Shown: one piece after another, positions 17,193-24,924 of the stretch
Layout: each line of letters starts with the position of its first letter
How positions within the stretch are numbered: position 1 is the first letter of the stretch
NCBI GenBank assembly: GCA_026224975.1
Contig: JAMFRW010000060.1
Location: 1 to 34,491 of the forward strand
DNA length: 34,491 nt
DNA from: Rhodoferax sp.
Lineage (GTDB): Bacteria > Pseudomonadota > Gammaproteobacteria > Burkholderiales > Burkholderiaceae_C
Direction of reading: 5' to 3'
Notes under the pieces: model-generated
The model's input: only the letters and a program-made list of their open reading frames with translations
What the model was told of the DNA's origin: nothing
Database searches by the model: none
Position numbers and translations under genes: made by a program

Positions 17193-19925
17193 ATGCAAAC
17201 GGCCAATTCACGGGCACGGGCCACAGAATCCGAGGGGTGGGCGCGGCTGTTGCCGCTGGTGGTCTTGTTGCTGGCCATCGCCGCCACCGCCGCGCTGGCA
17301 CTCTGGTCGGCTCGTGTCCATCAGGCGCAGGACCGTGCGTTGCTCGAACGCAGAACCGAGGCCTTCGGCCTGGCGCTGTCCAGCCGCGTGCAGGCCTACG
17401 TCGACACCTTGCCGGGGCTTCGGCAGTTCGGCGTTTTTCGCCAATCGCCGACCGACGCGGAGTTCAGTCAGTATGTTCGGGCGATCTCGCTGCAGCATCG
17501 TTTCCCCGGCTTGGCGCTGACGTTTTTTGCCGAGCGCGTGGCCTCTGCCGATCGCGCGGCCTACCTCGCCGCGGTTCGAGGCGACCGCAGCGAGAATCCG
17601 CAAGGGCATCCCGACTGGGCGATTCAGCCCGCGGGTGAGCGCCCGAAGTACATGGTGATTCGCCACGTGTACCCGCTCGATGCCATCAGTTCCGGATACG
17701 ACCTTTACGACCCGGCGCAAAGCTATCGGATCGCCGTCGACCGGGCGATCGCATCCGGCAGCAATGTGGCCACCGGGCCGCTGCTGCTGGCACGCGACCG
17801 GTTCACCAAGGGCAAGCCGGAACTCACCAGCGTGGTGATCCGCATGCCGCTATACAGCGGCGGCGTGATCCCAGACTCGGTCGAGGCGCGCCGCGCCAAC
17901 GCCCAGGGCCTGGCCGGCATCTCGTTCAACGCGAAGGAGCTGGTCGGCAGCGTGCTGTCGGCCGAGTTGACCGACGAGGCGCACATCCGCATCGTCGACC
18001 TCAGCTCGCGCCGCCAAAATCAGAACGCCGTGGTGTTCGACAGCCAGGGGCCCGCGGGTGGGACTTCGCCCGACAACACCGCCGACAACGCGGCAGGCGG
18101 TGCGGTTCGTTTCGCGATCGAGGTGGCGGATCGGTCGTGGGAGATCGTGGTGACGCCGAAGCCCGCATCGCCGGTCGGCGCCTTGCACAGCGACACCTGG
18201 CTGGTCATCGGCTTCGGCGCACTGCTGGCCGTGGCCTTTACCGCCATGACGCGCACACTGGCGAATGCCAGCCGGCGGGCCGAAGCTGGCGTCCGGGCGG
18301 CGACGGCGGCGCTGCTGGCCGAACGAGACGGCCTGGAGAAGAGCGAGAGCCGCTACCGCAGGCTGTTCGAGAGCAGCGAACATGCGCTGGAGCACCAGGC
18401 CCGGCTGACCGCCATCCTCGATTCCACACCGGACTTCGTGGGATCTGCGGACGTCCACGGCCGAAACCTCTTTCTCAACCTGGCCTGGCGGCGCCTGCAG
18501 GGCCGGGGTGAGACGGAGGATGTTTCCGCGCTGACCATCGCGGAATGCCATCCACCGTGGGCTGCGGCCATCGTCTTGCAGCAGGGCATGCCCGAGGCCA
18601 CGCGGGTGGGCGTGTGGACGGGGCAGACGGCGGTGCTGGCGGCCGATGGGCGCGAGATTCCGGTCTCGCAAGTCATCCTCTGCCACCGGGATGCCAAGGG
18701 GGATGTCACGCACTTCTCGACGGTGGCGCGCGACCTCACCGAGCAGAAGCGGGCCGAGACCGAGCGGCGCGCGTTGGAGGCGCAATTGCGCGAATCGCAG
18801 AAGATGGAGAGCGTGGGAACGCTCGCCGGCGGCGTGGCGCACGACTTCAACAACGTGCTCGCGGCCATCCTTGGCAACACGGCGCTGGCGGCCGAGGCGC
18901 TGGACGAATCGCATCCGGCGCAGCAGAACCTGGCGCGGGTCAAGCAGGCGGCGTCGCGCGCCCGAAGCCTGGTGCAGCAGATCCTCACCTTCAGCCGGCG
19001 CACCACGCAGCAGTTCAGCCTGCAGTCGCTCGGCCCCTTGGTCGAAGAGGCGGTGTCATTGCTCCGCTCGACCTTGCCGCCGACGGTCAACCTCAGGTCG
19101 ACCATCACCACCGAGCCGCTGTTCGTGCTGGCCGATTCGGCGCAGATGCAGCAGGTGGTGATGAACCTCTGCACGAATGCATGGCAGGCGCTGCCCGAGG
19201 GCCGCGGCTCGGTCGATGTGTCCCTGGCGGCCGTCGCCTACGGTCCTGGCGATGCGATGCCGCGCGGCTTGCAGCCAGGGCACTATGCGCGCATCCGCGT
19301 CAAGGACGACGGCATCGGCATGGCTGCACTCACGCGCCAGCGTGTCTTCGAACCCTTCTTCACGACCAAGCGCGTGGGCGAGGGCACGGGGCTGGGGCTG
19401 GCCGTCGTTCACGGCATCGTGGCCGGGAGTTCCGGCGCGATCACGGTCGAGAGCATGCCGGGCTCGGGGAGCTGTTTCGACGTTTACCTTCCGCGCCACC
19501 CCGAGCCAGCGCTGGGTGAAGCGATTGCGCTCGACGAGTTCGAGCGGCCGACGGGCAGCGGTGAAGAAATCCTGTATGTCGATGACGACGAGGTGGTGGC
19601 GCTGACGATGCAAGCCCTTCTGGAGCGCGCCGGCTACCGCGTCACCTGCCGCGCCAACGGCACCGCAGCGCTGGCCCAACTCGAAGCGTCGCCGGGTCGC
19701 TTCGCGCTCGTCATCTCGGACTTCAACATGCCGGACATGTCGGGGCTCGTGGTCGCGCAGCGCCTCCGCGAACTCGATCCCGGCCTGCCGGTAGTGATCA
19801 CCTCCGGCTACGTCACCGATGACCTGCAGGAGCGCGCCAAGGCGCTCGGCGTGAAGGCGGTGCTGCTCAAGGAATACAGCCTGGAGCGCCTGGTTGCACT
19901 CGTCCACGGCATCCTCGACGAATGA
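17193..19925 (+). CDS. CHASE-domain hybrid sensor histidine kinase with C-terminal REC
   Basis: This 910-aa membrane hybrid kinase has TM1 at about 19-41, a periplasmic CHASE-type sensor (about 70-300, with RFPGLALTFFAERV and the YPLDAISSGYDLY segment), and TM2 at about 333-353. A PAS domain (about 400-520) follows, then a HisKA of the GGVAHDFNNVL type with His550, and an HATPase with DDGIGM and GTGLGLAVV. The C-terminal receiver has Asp843 in VISDFNMPDMSG. CHASE domains bind small ligands such as cytokinin-like adenines and short peptides elsewhere, but no ligand can be assigned here. The receiver ends the protein and no output domain is present, so phosphate must pass to another protein. 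It is 66 bp after the first hybrid kinase and may share its transcript. Confidence 0.9.
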   Translation: MQTANSRARATESEGWARLLPLVVLLLAIAATAALALWSARVHQAQDRALLERRTEAFGLALSSRVQAYVDTLPGLRQFGVFRQSPTDAEFSQYVRAISLQHRFPGLALTFFAERVASADRAAYLAAVRGDRSENPQGHPDWAIQPAGERPKYMVIRHVYPLDAISSGYDLYDPAQSYRIAVDRAIASGSNVATGPLLLARDRFTKGKPELTSVVIRMPLYSGGVIPDSVEARRANAQGLAGISFNAKELVGSVLSAELTDEAHIRIVDLSSRRQNQNAVVFDSQGPAGGTSPDNTADNAAGGAVRFAIEVADRSWEIVVTPKPASPVGALHSDTWLVIGFGALLAVAFTAMTRTLANASRRAEAGVRAATAALLAERDGLEKSESRYRRLFESSEHALEHQARLTAILDSTPDFVGSADVHGRNLFLNLAWRRLQGRGETEDVSALTIAECHPPWAAAIVLQQGMPEATRVGVWTGQTAVLAADGREIPVSQVILCHRDAKGDVTHFSTVARDLTEQKRAETERRALEAQLRESQKMESVGTLAGGVAHDFNNVLAAILGNTALAAEALDESHPAQQNLARVKQAASRARSLVQQILTFSRRTTQQFSLQSLGPLVEEAVSLLRSTLPPTVNLRSTITTEPLFVLADSAQMQQVVMNLCTNAWQALPEGRGSVDVSLAAVAYGPGDAMPRGLQPGHYARIRVKDDGIGMAALTRQRVFEPFFTTKRVGEGTGLGLAVVHGIVAGSSGAITVESMPGSGSCFDVYLPRHPEPALGEAIALDEFERPTGSGEEILYVDDDEVVALTMQALLERAGYRVTCRANGTAALAQLEASPGRFALVISDFNMPDMSGLVVAQRLRELDPGLPVVITSGYVTDDLQERAKALGVKAVLLKEYSLERLVALVHGILDE

Positions 19926-20016
19926 GATCAAGCAGACGCCGCGGAGCCGGCTCTGCCGGTCCGCCAGCGTCGCCCCCTCGAGGGGGAGCGCCGAAGGCGC
20001 TTCGGGGGTGGGCCCA
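19926..20016. repeat. GC-rich intergenic repeat-like element between convergent genes
   Basis: This 91-bp spacer between convergent stops is almost wholly made of palindromes: GAGCCGGCTC (19944-19953), CCCCCTCGAGGGGG (19973-19986) and AGCGCC-GAA-GGCGCT (19987-20001). I recognise the general shape (GCGTCGCCCCCT, hairpin, GGCGCTTCGGGGGTGGGCC) as a dispersed intergenic element common in Burkholderiales. Copy number in this genome cannot be seen from one window. Confidence 0.5.
19973..20001. terminator. Probable bidirectional terminator-like double hairpin
   Basis: A perfect 14-bp palindrome (CCCCCTCGAGGGGG) abuts a 6-bp stem with a GAA loop (AGCGCC/GGCGCT). Placed between the stops of the second hybrid kinase and the first Bug-type gene, it could end transcription from both sides. 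There is no T-run, so termination would be structure- or Rho-assisted. Confidence 0.4.
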
Positions 20017-21030
20017 TCAGTCCAACTTGACGCCAGCCTTGCCCACCACGGCGACCCAATTCTTCCGCTCCGCTTCGAAGAAGCGCGCCATGTCGGCAGG
20101 TGCCATCGTCGAGACCTCGGCGCCTTGGGCAATAAGCTGCTCGCGAACCGCAGGCAGGCGAATGACGCGCAGCAACTCCGAGGAGATTCGCGCCAGCATC
20201 GTCGCGGGCATGCCGGCCGGTGCCATCACGCCTTGCCAGGTGCCGGATTCGAAGCCGGGCACGGTCTCGGCGATGGTCGGCACGGCAGGCAGCAGCGCCA
20301 CCCGCGTCGGCTTGGAGACCGCGATGATCTTCAGCCGCTTGGCCTGCACGAAGGGCAGGGTGGCCAGCATGCCGTTGATGAGGATGTCGGTCTGGCCGGC
20401 GATGGTGTCGTTGATGGCCTGCGAGCCGCCCTTGTACGGGATGTAGTCCCACTTGCCACCGGTGCGCTCCTGCAACTGGATGCCCGCGAGGTGCGGCGCG
20501 CTGCCCATGGCGGTCACCGCGAAGGTCATCGGCTTGCTCTTCGACAGCGCAATGAGTTCCGGCAAGGTATTGGCCGGCACCGAGGGGTGGACGACCAGCA
20601 GGTGCGGCGAATAAGCGAGCATGGCCACGGTCTGCAGGTTCTTCGAGGGATCGAAGGAGAGCTTGGTGTAGACGGCCGGGCTGATGGCCAGCGCGCGCAC
20701 ATCGCAGAGCAGGATGGTGTGGCCATCGGCGGGCGATTTGGCCACCGCATCGGCACCCATGTTGCCGTTGGCACCCACCCTGTTTTCGACGTCCACCGTG
20801 GTGCCCAGCGCTTCGGCGAGCGGGTTGGAAATCGCGCGCGCAATGATGTCGGACGAACCGCCTGCCATGTACGGCACGATGATGCGCAGCGGCGAGCCGG
20901 AGAGGTCGGCACCGGCCGGTGAGGTGGCGGCGTGGGCGCGGATCATCGGAAAGCCGGTGAGCGAGGTGAGGGCCGTCACGGCGGCGGCGCGCATGACCAG
21001 GCGGCGGTCGGGTGAAGTGGTGTGTGTCAC
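20017..21030 (-). CDS. Bug-family tripartite tricarboxylate transporter substrate-binding protein
   Basis: This 337-aa exported protein has the Bug/TctC fold, which binds a carboxylate in the periplasm for a TctAB-type carrier. The signal region has Arg-Arg at residues 9-10 followed by a hydrophobic stretch ending near HAAT (Tat or Sec). Mature family motifs are LRIIVPYMAGGSSDIIAR and the YIPYKGGSQAINDTIAG segment. I chose the GTG at 21030 because GGAGG lies seven bases before it; an upstream in-frame ATG would put extra residues before the signal. No TctA or TctB gene is present. It points away from the enolase-superfamily gene and shares a 338-bp intergenic region with it, so an aldarate or related diacid is a reasonable ligand guess. 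Confidence 0.9.
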   Translation of the reverse strand: MTHTTSPDRRLVMRAAAVTALTSLTGFPMIRAHAATSPAGADLSGSPLRIIVPYMAGGSSDIIARAISNPLAEALGTTVDVENRVGANGNMGADAVAKSPADGHTILLCDVRALAISPAVYTKLSFDPSKNLQTVAMLAYSPHLLVVHPSVPANTLPELIALSKSKPMTFAVTAMGSAPHLAGIQLQERTGGKWDYIPYKGGSQAINDTIAGQTDILINGMLATLPFVQAKRLKIIAVSKPTRVALLPAVPTIAETVPGFESGTWQGVMAPAGMPATMLARISSELLRVIRLPAVREQLIAQGAEVSTMAPADMARFFEAERKNWVAVVGKAGVKLD

Positions 21031-21368
21031 AGAGTGGCCTCCGCACCAAGTGCCGACAAGTACGGCCTGGCGCACGCATGAGTTGGGAAAGAGCAGCACG
21101 CAGCGCGTGCTGGTAGCGAGCCGTCAACGTGGGTGACAAGTGGTAGGACGACTGATCACAACTTCACGAGACGGCAACAATGTTTCATCGGCTGCGCATC
21201 CTAGCGCCCAGCGATATAACATGTGCGGGGGTAAGTACCTAATTGAACTCTTCGCAGGCATCGCCGATAGTTCGCCTAGTTGTACGTTGTATGACAACTA
21301 GAGATGGCGCTGCACCTGACCGTCAGTGCCATGGCCGAGTTCCCCCGTCCGAATCCCAGAAAGCCCCG
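21031..21368. other. Divergent intergenic region, 338 bp
   Basis: This spacer lies between the minus-strand Bug gene (GTG at 21030) and the plus-strand dehydratase (GTG at 21369). It contains an AT-rich patch with a TATAAC hexamer near 21215 and the compound inverted/direct repeat at 21276-21301. The dehydratase reading frame extends back to 21243, but that would run through the repeat. I see no small gene. Confidence 0.55.
21276..21301. promoter_or_regulatory. Candidate operator of the aldarate gene cluster
   Basis: CTAGTTGT (21276-21283) and ACAACTAG (21294-21301) form a perfect 8-bp inverted repeat with a 10-bp spacer. Inside it, GTTGTA occurs twice with a 7-bp period (21279-21284 and 21286-21291). 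It sits about 70 bp before the dehydratase start and about 250 bp before the divergent Bug gene. GntR/FadR-type regulators often control such aldarate genes and bind GTTGT...ACAAC-like sites, but no regulator gene is in this cluster. Confidence 0.45.
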
Positions 21369-22517
21369 GTGACGACCCAACCCACAGCCTCCGACGACCG
21401 CATCGCCTGGGTGCGGATTTCATCCTGCTACCTGCCGCTGGCCAACCCCATCAGCGACGCCAAGGTGCTCACCGGCCGCCAGAAGCCGATGACCGAGATC
21501 GCGATGCTGTTCGCCGAGATCGACACACGCGACGGCCACAAAGGCCTGGGTTTGAGCTATTCGAAACGTGCCGGCGGGCCAGGGCAGTTTGCGCATGCGA
21601 AGGAGATCGCCCCGGCGCTGATCGGCGAAGACCCGAGCGACATCCAGAAGATCTGGACCAAGCTGTGCTGGGCTGGCGCCTCCGTCGGCCGCAGCGGCAT
21701 GGCGACGCAGGCGATCGGCGCGTTCGATGTGGCGCTGTATGACCTCAAGGCCCGGCGCGCGAATCTTTCACTTTCGAAATTTCTCGGCTCGCAGCGCGAT
21801 TCCGTCCAGTGCTACAACACGTCGGGCGGCTTCCTGCACACGCCCATCGATCAACTGGTGGTGAACGCCCAGGCCTCGATAGCGCGCGGCATCGGCGGCA
21901 TCAAGCTCAAGGTTGGTCAGCCCGATCGGGCGCTCGATATCAAGCGCGTCGAAACCGTCCGCCGACATCTGGGCCGCGATGTGCCGCTGATGGTCGACGC
22001 CAACCAGCAATGGGACCGGCCCACTGCGCAGCGCATGTGCCGCATCTTCGAGCAGTTCGAACTGGTCTGGATCGAGGAGCCGCTCGATGCCTACGACAGC
22101 GAAGGCCATGCCGCGCTCGCCGCGCAGTTCGACACGCCCATCGCAACAGGCGAGATGTTGACCAGCGTGGCCGAACACCAGGACCTGATCCGCCACCGTG
22201 CCGCCGATTACCTGATGCCCGATGCACCGCGCGTCGGCGGCATCACGCCCTTCCTCAAGATCGCCGCGCAGGCCGAGCAGGCCGGGCTGATGCTGGGCCC
22301 GCACTTCGCGATGGAACTGCATGTGCACTTGGGCGCGGTCTACGCCACCGAGCCCTGGGTCGAACATTTCGACTGGCTGGAGCCGCTGTTCGAAGAGCGG
22401 CTCGAGATCAAGAGCGGCCGCATGCTGGTGCCCACGCGGCCGGGCCTCGGCCTCACCCTCAGCGAGCAGGCACGCGCCTGGACGCGCGAGGTCGCCGAGA
22501 TCGGCGCTCGCCCCTGA
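21369..22517 (+). CDS. Enolase-superfamily dehydratase, L-talarate/galactarate dehydratase type
   Basis: This protein of about 382 aa has the mandelate racemase/muconate lactonizing enzyme fold and should dehydrate a C6 aldaric acid to a keto-deoxy-aldarate using Mg2+. Catalytic features: the KxK motif Lys179/Lys181 (GIKLKVG), metal ligands in MVDANQQW, WIEEPLD and ATGEMLTS, and the catalytic His312 in LGPHFAMELHVHL. The C-terminal segments PWVEHFDWLEPLF and GRMLVPTRPGLGLTLSE closely resemble L-talarate/galactarate dehydratase, which can also epimerise its substrates. I chose the GTG at 21369 for family length and because earlier ATGs at 21243 and 21291 lie before or within the operator repeat; the ribosome site is weak. 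A Bug binding protein and glucarate dehydratase follow. Confidence 0.85.
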   Translation: MTTQPTASDDRIAWVRISSCYLPLANPISDAKVLTGRQKPMTEIAMLFAEIDTRDGHKGLGLSYSKRAGGPGQFAHAKEIAPALIGEDPSDIQKIWTKLCWAGASVGRSGMATQAIGAFDVALYDLKARRANLSLSKFLGSQRDSVQCYNTSGGFLHTPIDQLVVNAQASIARGIGGIKLKVGQPDRALDIKRVETVRRHLGRDVPLMVDANQQWDRPTAQRMCRIFEQFELVWIEEPLDAYDSEGHAALAAQFDTPIATGEMLTSVAEHQDLIRHRAADYLMPDAPRVGGITPFLKIAAQAEQAGLMLGPHFAMELHVHLGAVYATEPWVEHFDWLEPLFEERLEIKSGRMLVPTRPGLGLTLSEQARAWTREVAEIGARP

Positions 22518-22540
22518 CGACCCCTCGGTACCGAATCGGG

Positions 22541-22560
22541 ACGCATCGGTACGCATCAGT
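22541..22560. repeat. Short tandem repeat, two 10-bp units
   Basis: ACGCATCGGT and ACGCATCAGT lie head to tail just before the second Bug gene, with a diverged third unit (CCGAATCGGG) in front. The 61-bp spacer otherwise holds only the ribosome site GGAG at 22568-22571. No function is evident. Confidence 0.35.
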
Positions 22561-22578
22561 ACCCGCTGGAGACACTTC

Positions 22579-23568
22579 ATGACAACCCTCGCCAAGACCC
22601 TTGCTGCCATCGCCGTGACCGCCACGGCGGCCATCGCCGGCCTCACCCTCTCGACGACCGCGCTCGCTGCGTGGCCCGACAAGACAGTCACGCTGATCGT
22701 GCCGTTCCCGCCCGCCGGCTCTACCGACAACATCGCCCGCATGCTCGGGCCCAAGCTGCAAGAGAAGCTGGGCGGCAGCTTCGTCGTCGACAACAAGGCC
22801 GGCGCCACCGGGACCATCGGCGCCACTTACGTCAAGCGCGCGGCACCGGATGGCTACACGCTCTTCGTCTCGTCGCTCGGGCCCTTTGTCATTGCACCGC
22901 ATCTGATCAAGGGCGTGACCTATGACGCGCTGAAGGATTTCGACTACATCACCGTCGCCGTGCAGGCGCCCAACGTGCTCGCCGTGCCGGCCAGCTCGCC
23001 GCACAAGACGCTGGCCGACGTGATCGCCTTCCACAAGGCCAACCCCGGCAAGATGACCTTCGCGTCGGCCGGCAACGGCTCCAGCGATCACTTGACCGCC
23101 GAACTCTTCTGGCAGCAGACCGGCACCACCGGCGTTCACATTCCCTACAAGGGTGGCGCGCCGGCCATCACCGACATGCTCGGCGGCCAGGTCGATGGCA
23201 CCTTCATGAACATCAACACCGCCGTGCCCTACGTCAAGTCCGGCAAGTTCAGGGCACTCGCGGTGACCGGCTCGCAGCGCTCACCCGCGCTGCCCGATGT
23301 GCCTACGATGGAAGAAGGCGGCGTCAAGAACGTCGTCGTCTATTCGTGGCAGGCCGTGGCCGCGCCCAAGGGCTTGCCGGCGGACATCAAGGCCAAGCTG
23401 TATGCCGCGCTGGTGGCCGTGCTGAACGATCCGCAGGTCAAGGCCAAGCTGGGCGACGTCGGCTTCGAGGTCGTGGCCAATACGCCGGAGCAGTTCACTG
23501 CGTACCAGGCCGCTGAATTCGCTCGCTGGAAAAAGGTGATCGACACCGGCAAGATCACGGCAGATTGA
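22579..23568 (+). CDS. Bug-family tripartite tricarboxylate transporter substrate-binding protein
   Basis: This 329-aa periplasmic binding protein has a Sec signal (MTTLAKTLAAIAVTATAAIA..., cleavage near LAA-WPDK, about residue 31). Bug motifs follow: VTLIVPFPPAGSTDNIARML, the NKAGATGTIGA segment and IPYKGGAPAITDMLGGQVD. GGAG seven bases before the ATG fixes the start. It lies between two aldarate dehydratase genes on one strand, 61 bp after the first and 15 bp before the second, so its ligand is probably glucarate, galactarate or a related diacid. No TctA/TctB membrane subunits are nearby; such orphan binding proteins are numerous in Burkholderiales and are thought to use a carrier encoded elsewhere. 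Confidence 0.92.
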   Translation: MTTLAKTLAAIAVTATAAIAGLTLSTTALAAWPDKTVTLIVPFPPAGSTDNIARMLGPKLQEKLGGSFVVDNKAGATGTIGATYVKRAAPDGYTLFVSSLGPFVIAPHLIKGVTYDALKDFDYITVAVQAPNVLAVPASSPHKTLADVIAFHKANPGKMTFASAGNGSSDHLTAELFWQQTGTTGVHIPYKGGAPAITDMLGGQVDGTFMNINTAVPYVKSGKFRALAVTGSQRSPALPDVPTMEEGGVKNVVVYSWQAVAAPKGLPADIKAKLYAALVAVLNDPQVKAKLGDVGFEVVANTPEQFTAYQAAEFARWKKVIDTGKITAD

Positions 23569-23583
23569 CTCATCCCCGAACCC

Positions 23584-24918
23584 ATGCAAAACCACTCCAC
23601 TCCCGTCATCACCTCGCTGCAAGCGATCCCCGTCGCCGGCCGCGACAGCATGCTGCTCAACCTGAGCGGCGCGCACGGGCCGTTCTTCACACGCAACCTG
23701 CTCGTCCTCACCGACAGTGCCGGACGAACCGGCGTGGGCGAAGTGCCCGGCGGCGAGAAGATCCGCCAGACGCTGGAAGACGCGCGCCCGCTCATCGTCG
23801 GCCAGCCGCTCGGCTCGCAACAGCGTCTGCTGCAACAGGTTCAGACTGCCTTCGCCGACCGCGACAGCGGCGGCCGCGGCCTGCAGACCTTCGACCTGCG
23901 CACCACCATCCATGCGGTGACCGCCATCGAATCGGCGTTGCTCGATTTGCTCGGCCAGCACCTCGGCGTGCCGGTCGCGTCGCTGCTGGGCGAAGGCCAG
24001 CAGCGCGAGTCGGTCGAGATGCTGGGCTACCTCTTCTACGTGGGCGACAAGGCCCGCACCGATCTGCCGTATGCCAGCGATCCCGGTGCGGCCGATGCCT
24101 GGTCGCGGCTCCGGCACGAGACCGCGTTGACGCCCGAGGCCATCGTCGCGCTGGCCGAAGCGGCCTATGAGCGCTACGGCTTTCAGGACTTCAAGCTCAA
24201 GGGTGGCGCGCTAAGAGCCGAGGAAGAAATCGACGCCATCGTCGCGCTGCACGAGCGCTTCCCTAAGGCCCGCGTCACGCTAGACCCCAACGGCGGCTGG
24301 AAATTGAAAGACGCCGTCCGCCTGATGCGCGACATGCGCGGCGTGGTCGCCTATGCCGAGGACCCCTGCGGCGCCGAAGACGGCTTCTCCGGCCGCGAGG
24401 TCATGGCCGAGTTCCGCCGCGCGACCGGCCTGCCGACGGCCACCAACATGATCGCGACCGACTGGCGCCAGCTCGCCCACGCGCTCGCGCTGCAGTCGGT
24501 CGACATCCCGCTTGCCGACCCGCACTTCTGGACCATGGCCGGTTCGGTGCGCGTCGCCCAGACCTGTCGCGATTGGGGCCTGACCTGGGGCTCGCATTCG
24601 AACAACCACTTCGATGTGTCCCTCGCCATGTTCACCCACGTCGGCGCCGCCGCGCCCGGCAAGGTCACCGCGATCGACACCCACTGGATCTGGCAGGATG
24701 GCCAGCGCCTCACCAAGGAGCCGCTGCAGATCGTCGGCGGCAAGGTCGAGGTGCCGAAGAAGCCCGGCCTCGGCGTCGAACTCGACATGGCCGAAGTAGA
24801 GAAGGCGCACCAGCTCTATCAGCAGCACGGGCTCGGCTCGCGTGACGACGCGATGGCGATGCAGTACCTGATCCCGGGGTGGACCTTCGATCCGAAGCGG
24901 CCTGCGATGGATCGTTGA
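23584..24918 (+). CDS. gudD: Glucarate dehydratase
   Basis: This 444-aa enolase-superfamily enzyme dehydrates D-glucarate (and often L-idarate) to 5-keto-4-deoxyglucarate in the cytosol. The KxK motif is Lys204/Lys206 (DFKLKGG), the first metal ligand is in VTLDPNGGW, the next acidic segment is YAEDPCG, and His338 lies in [10 protein letters not shown]. These positions are within one residue of those in the E. coli enzyme. Other family features are [20 protein letters not shown] at the start, the GEVPGGEKI segment and the ending [17 protein letters not shown]. It is the last gene of the aldarate set. Its stop lies only 6 bp from the stop of the convergent OFA carrier gene. The next enzyme of the pathway (keto-deoxyglucarate aldolase or dehydratase) is not in the window. 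Confidence 0.95.
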   Translation: MQNHSTPVITSLQAIPVAGRDSMLLNLSGAHGPFFTRNLLVLTDSAGRTGVGEVPGGEKIRQTLEDARPLIVGQPLGSQQRLLQQVQTAFADRDSGGRGLQTFDLRTTIHAVTAIESALLDLLGQHLGVPVASLLGEGQQRESVEMLGYLFYVGDKARTDLPYASDPGAADAWSRLRHETALTPEAIVALAEAAYERYGFQDFKLKGGALRAEEEIDAIVALHERFPKARVTLDPNGGWKLKDAVRLMRDMRGVVAYAEDPCGAEDGFSGREVMAEFRRATGLPTATNMIATDWRQLAHALALQSVDIPLADPHFWTMAGSVRVAQTCRDWGLTWGSHSNNHFDVSLAMFTHVGAAAPGKVTAIDTHWIWQDGQRLTKEPLQIVGGKVEVPKKPGLGVELDMAEVEKAHQLYQQHGLGSRDDAMAMQYLIPGWTFDPKRPAMDR

Positions 24919-24924
24919 TTCAAT

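Noticed and set aside
14271-17198. A 975-codon open frame on the minus strand opposite the first hybrid kinase
   Set aside because: It is antisense to a protein with clear kinase motifs, has His/Gln/Arg-rich composition typical of GC-rich shadow frames, and shows no domain.
21243-21368. N-terminal extension of the talarate/galactarate-type dehydratase
   Set aside because: It runs through the inverted-repeat operator, has no family similarity, and would make the protein longer than its relatives.
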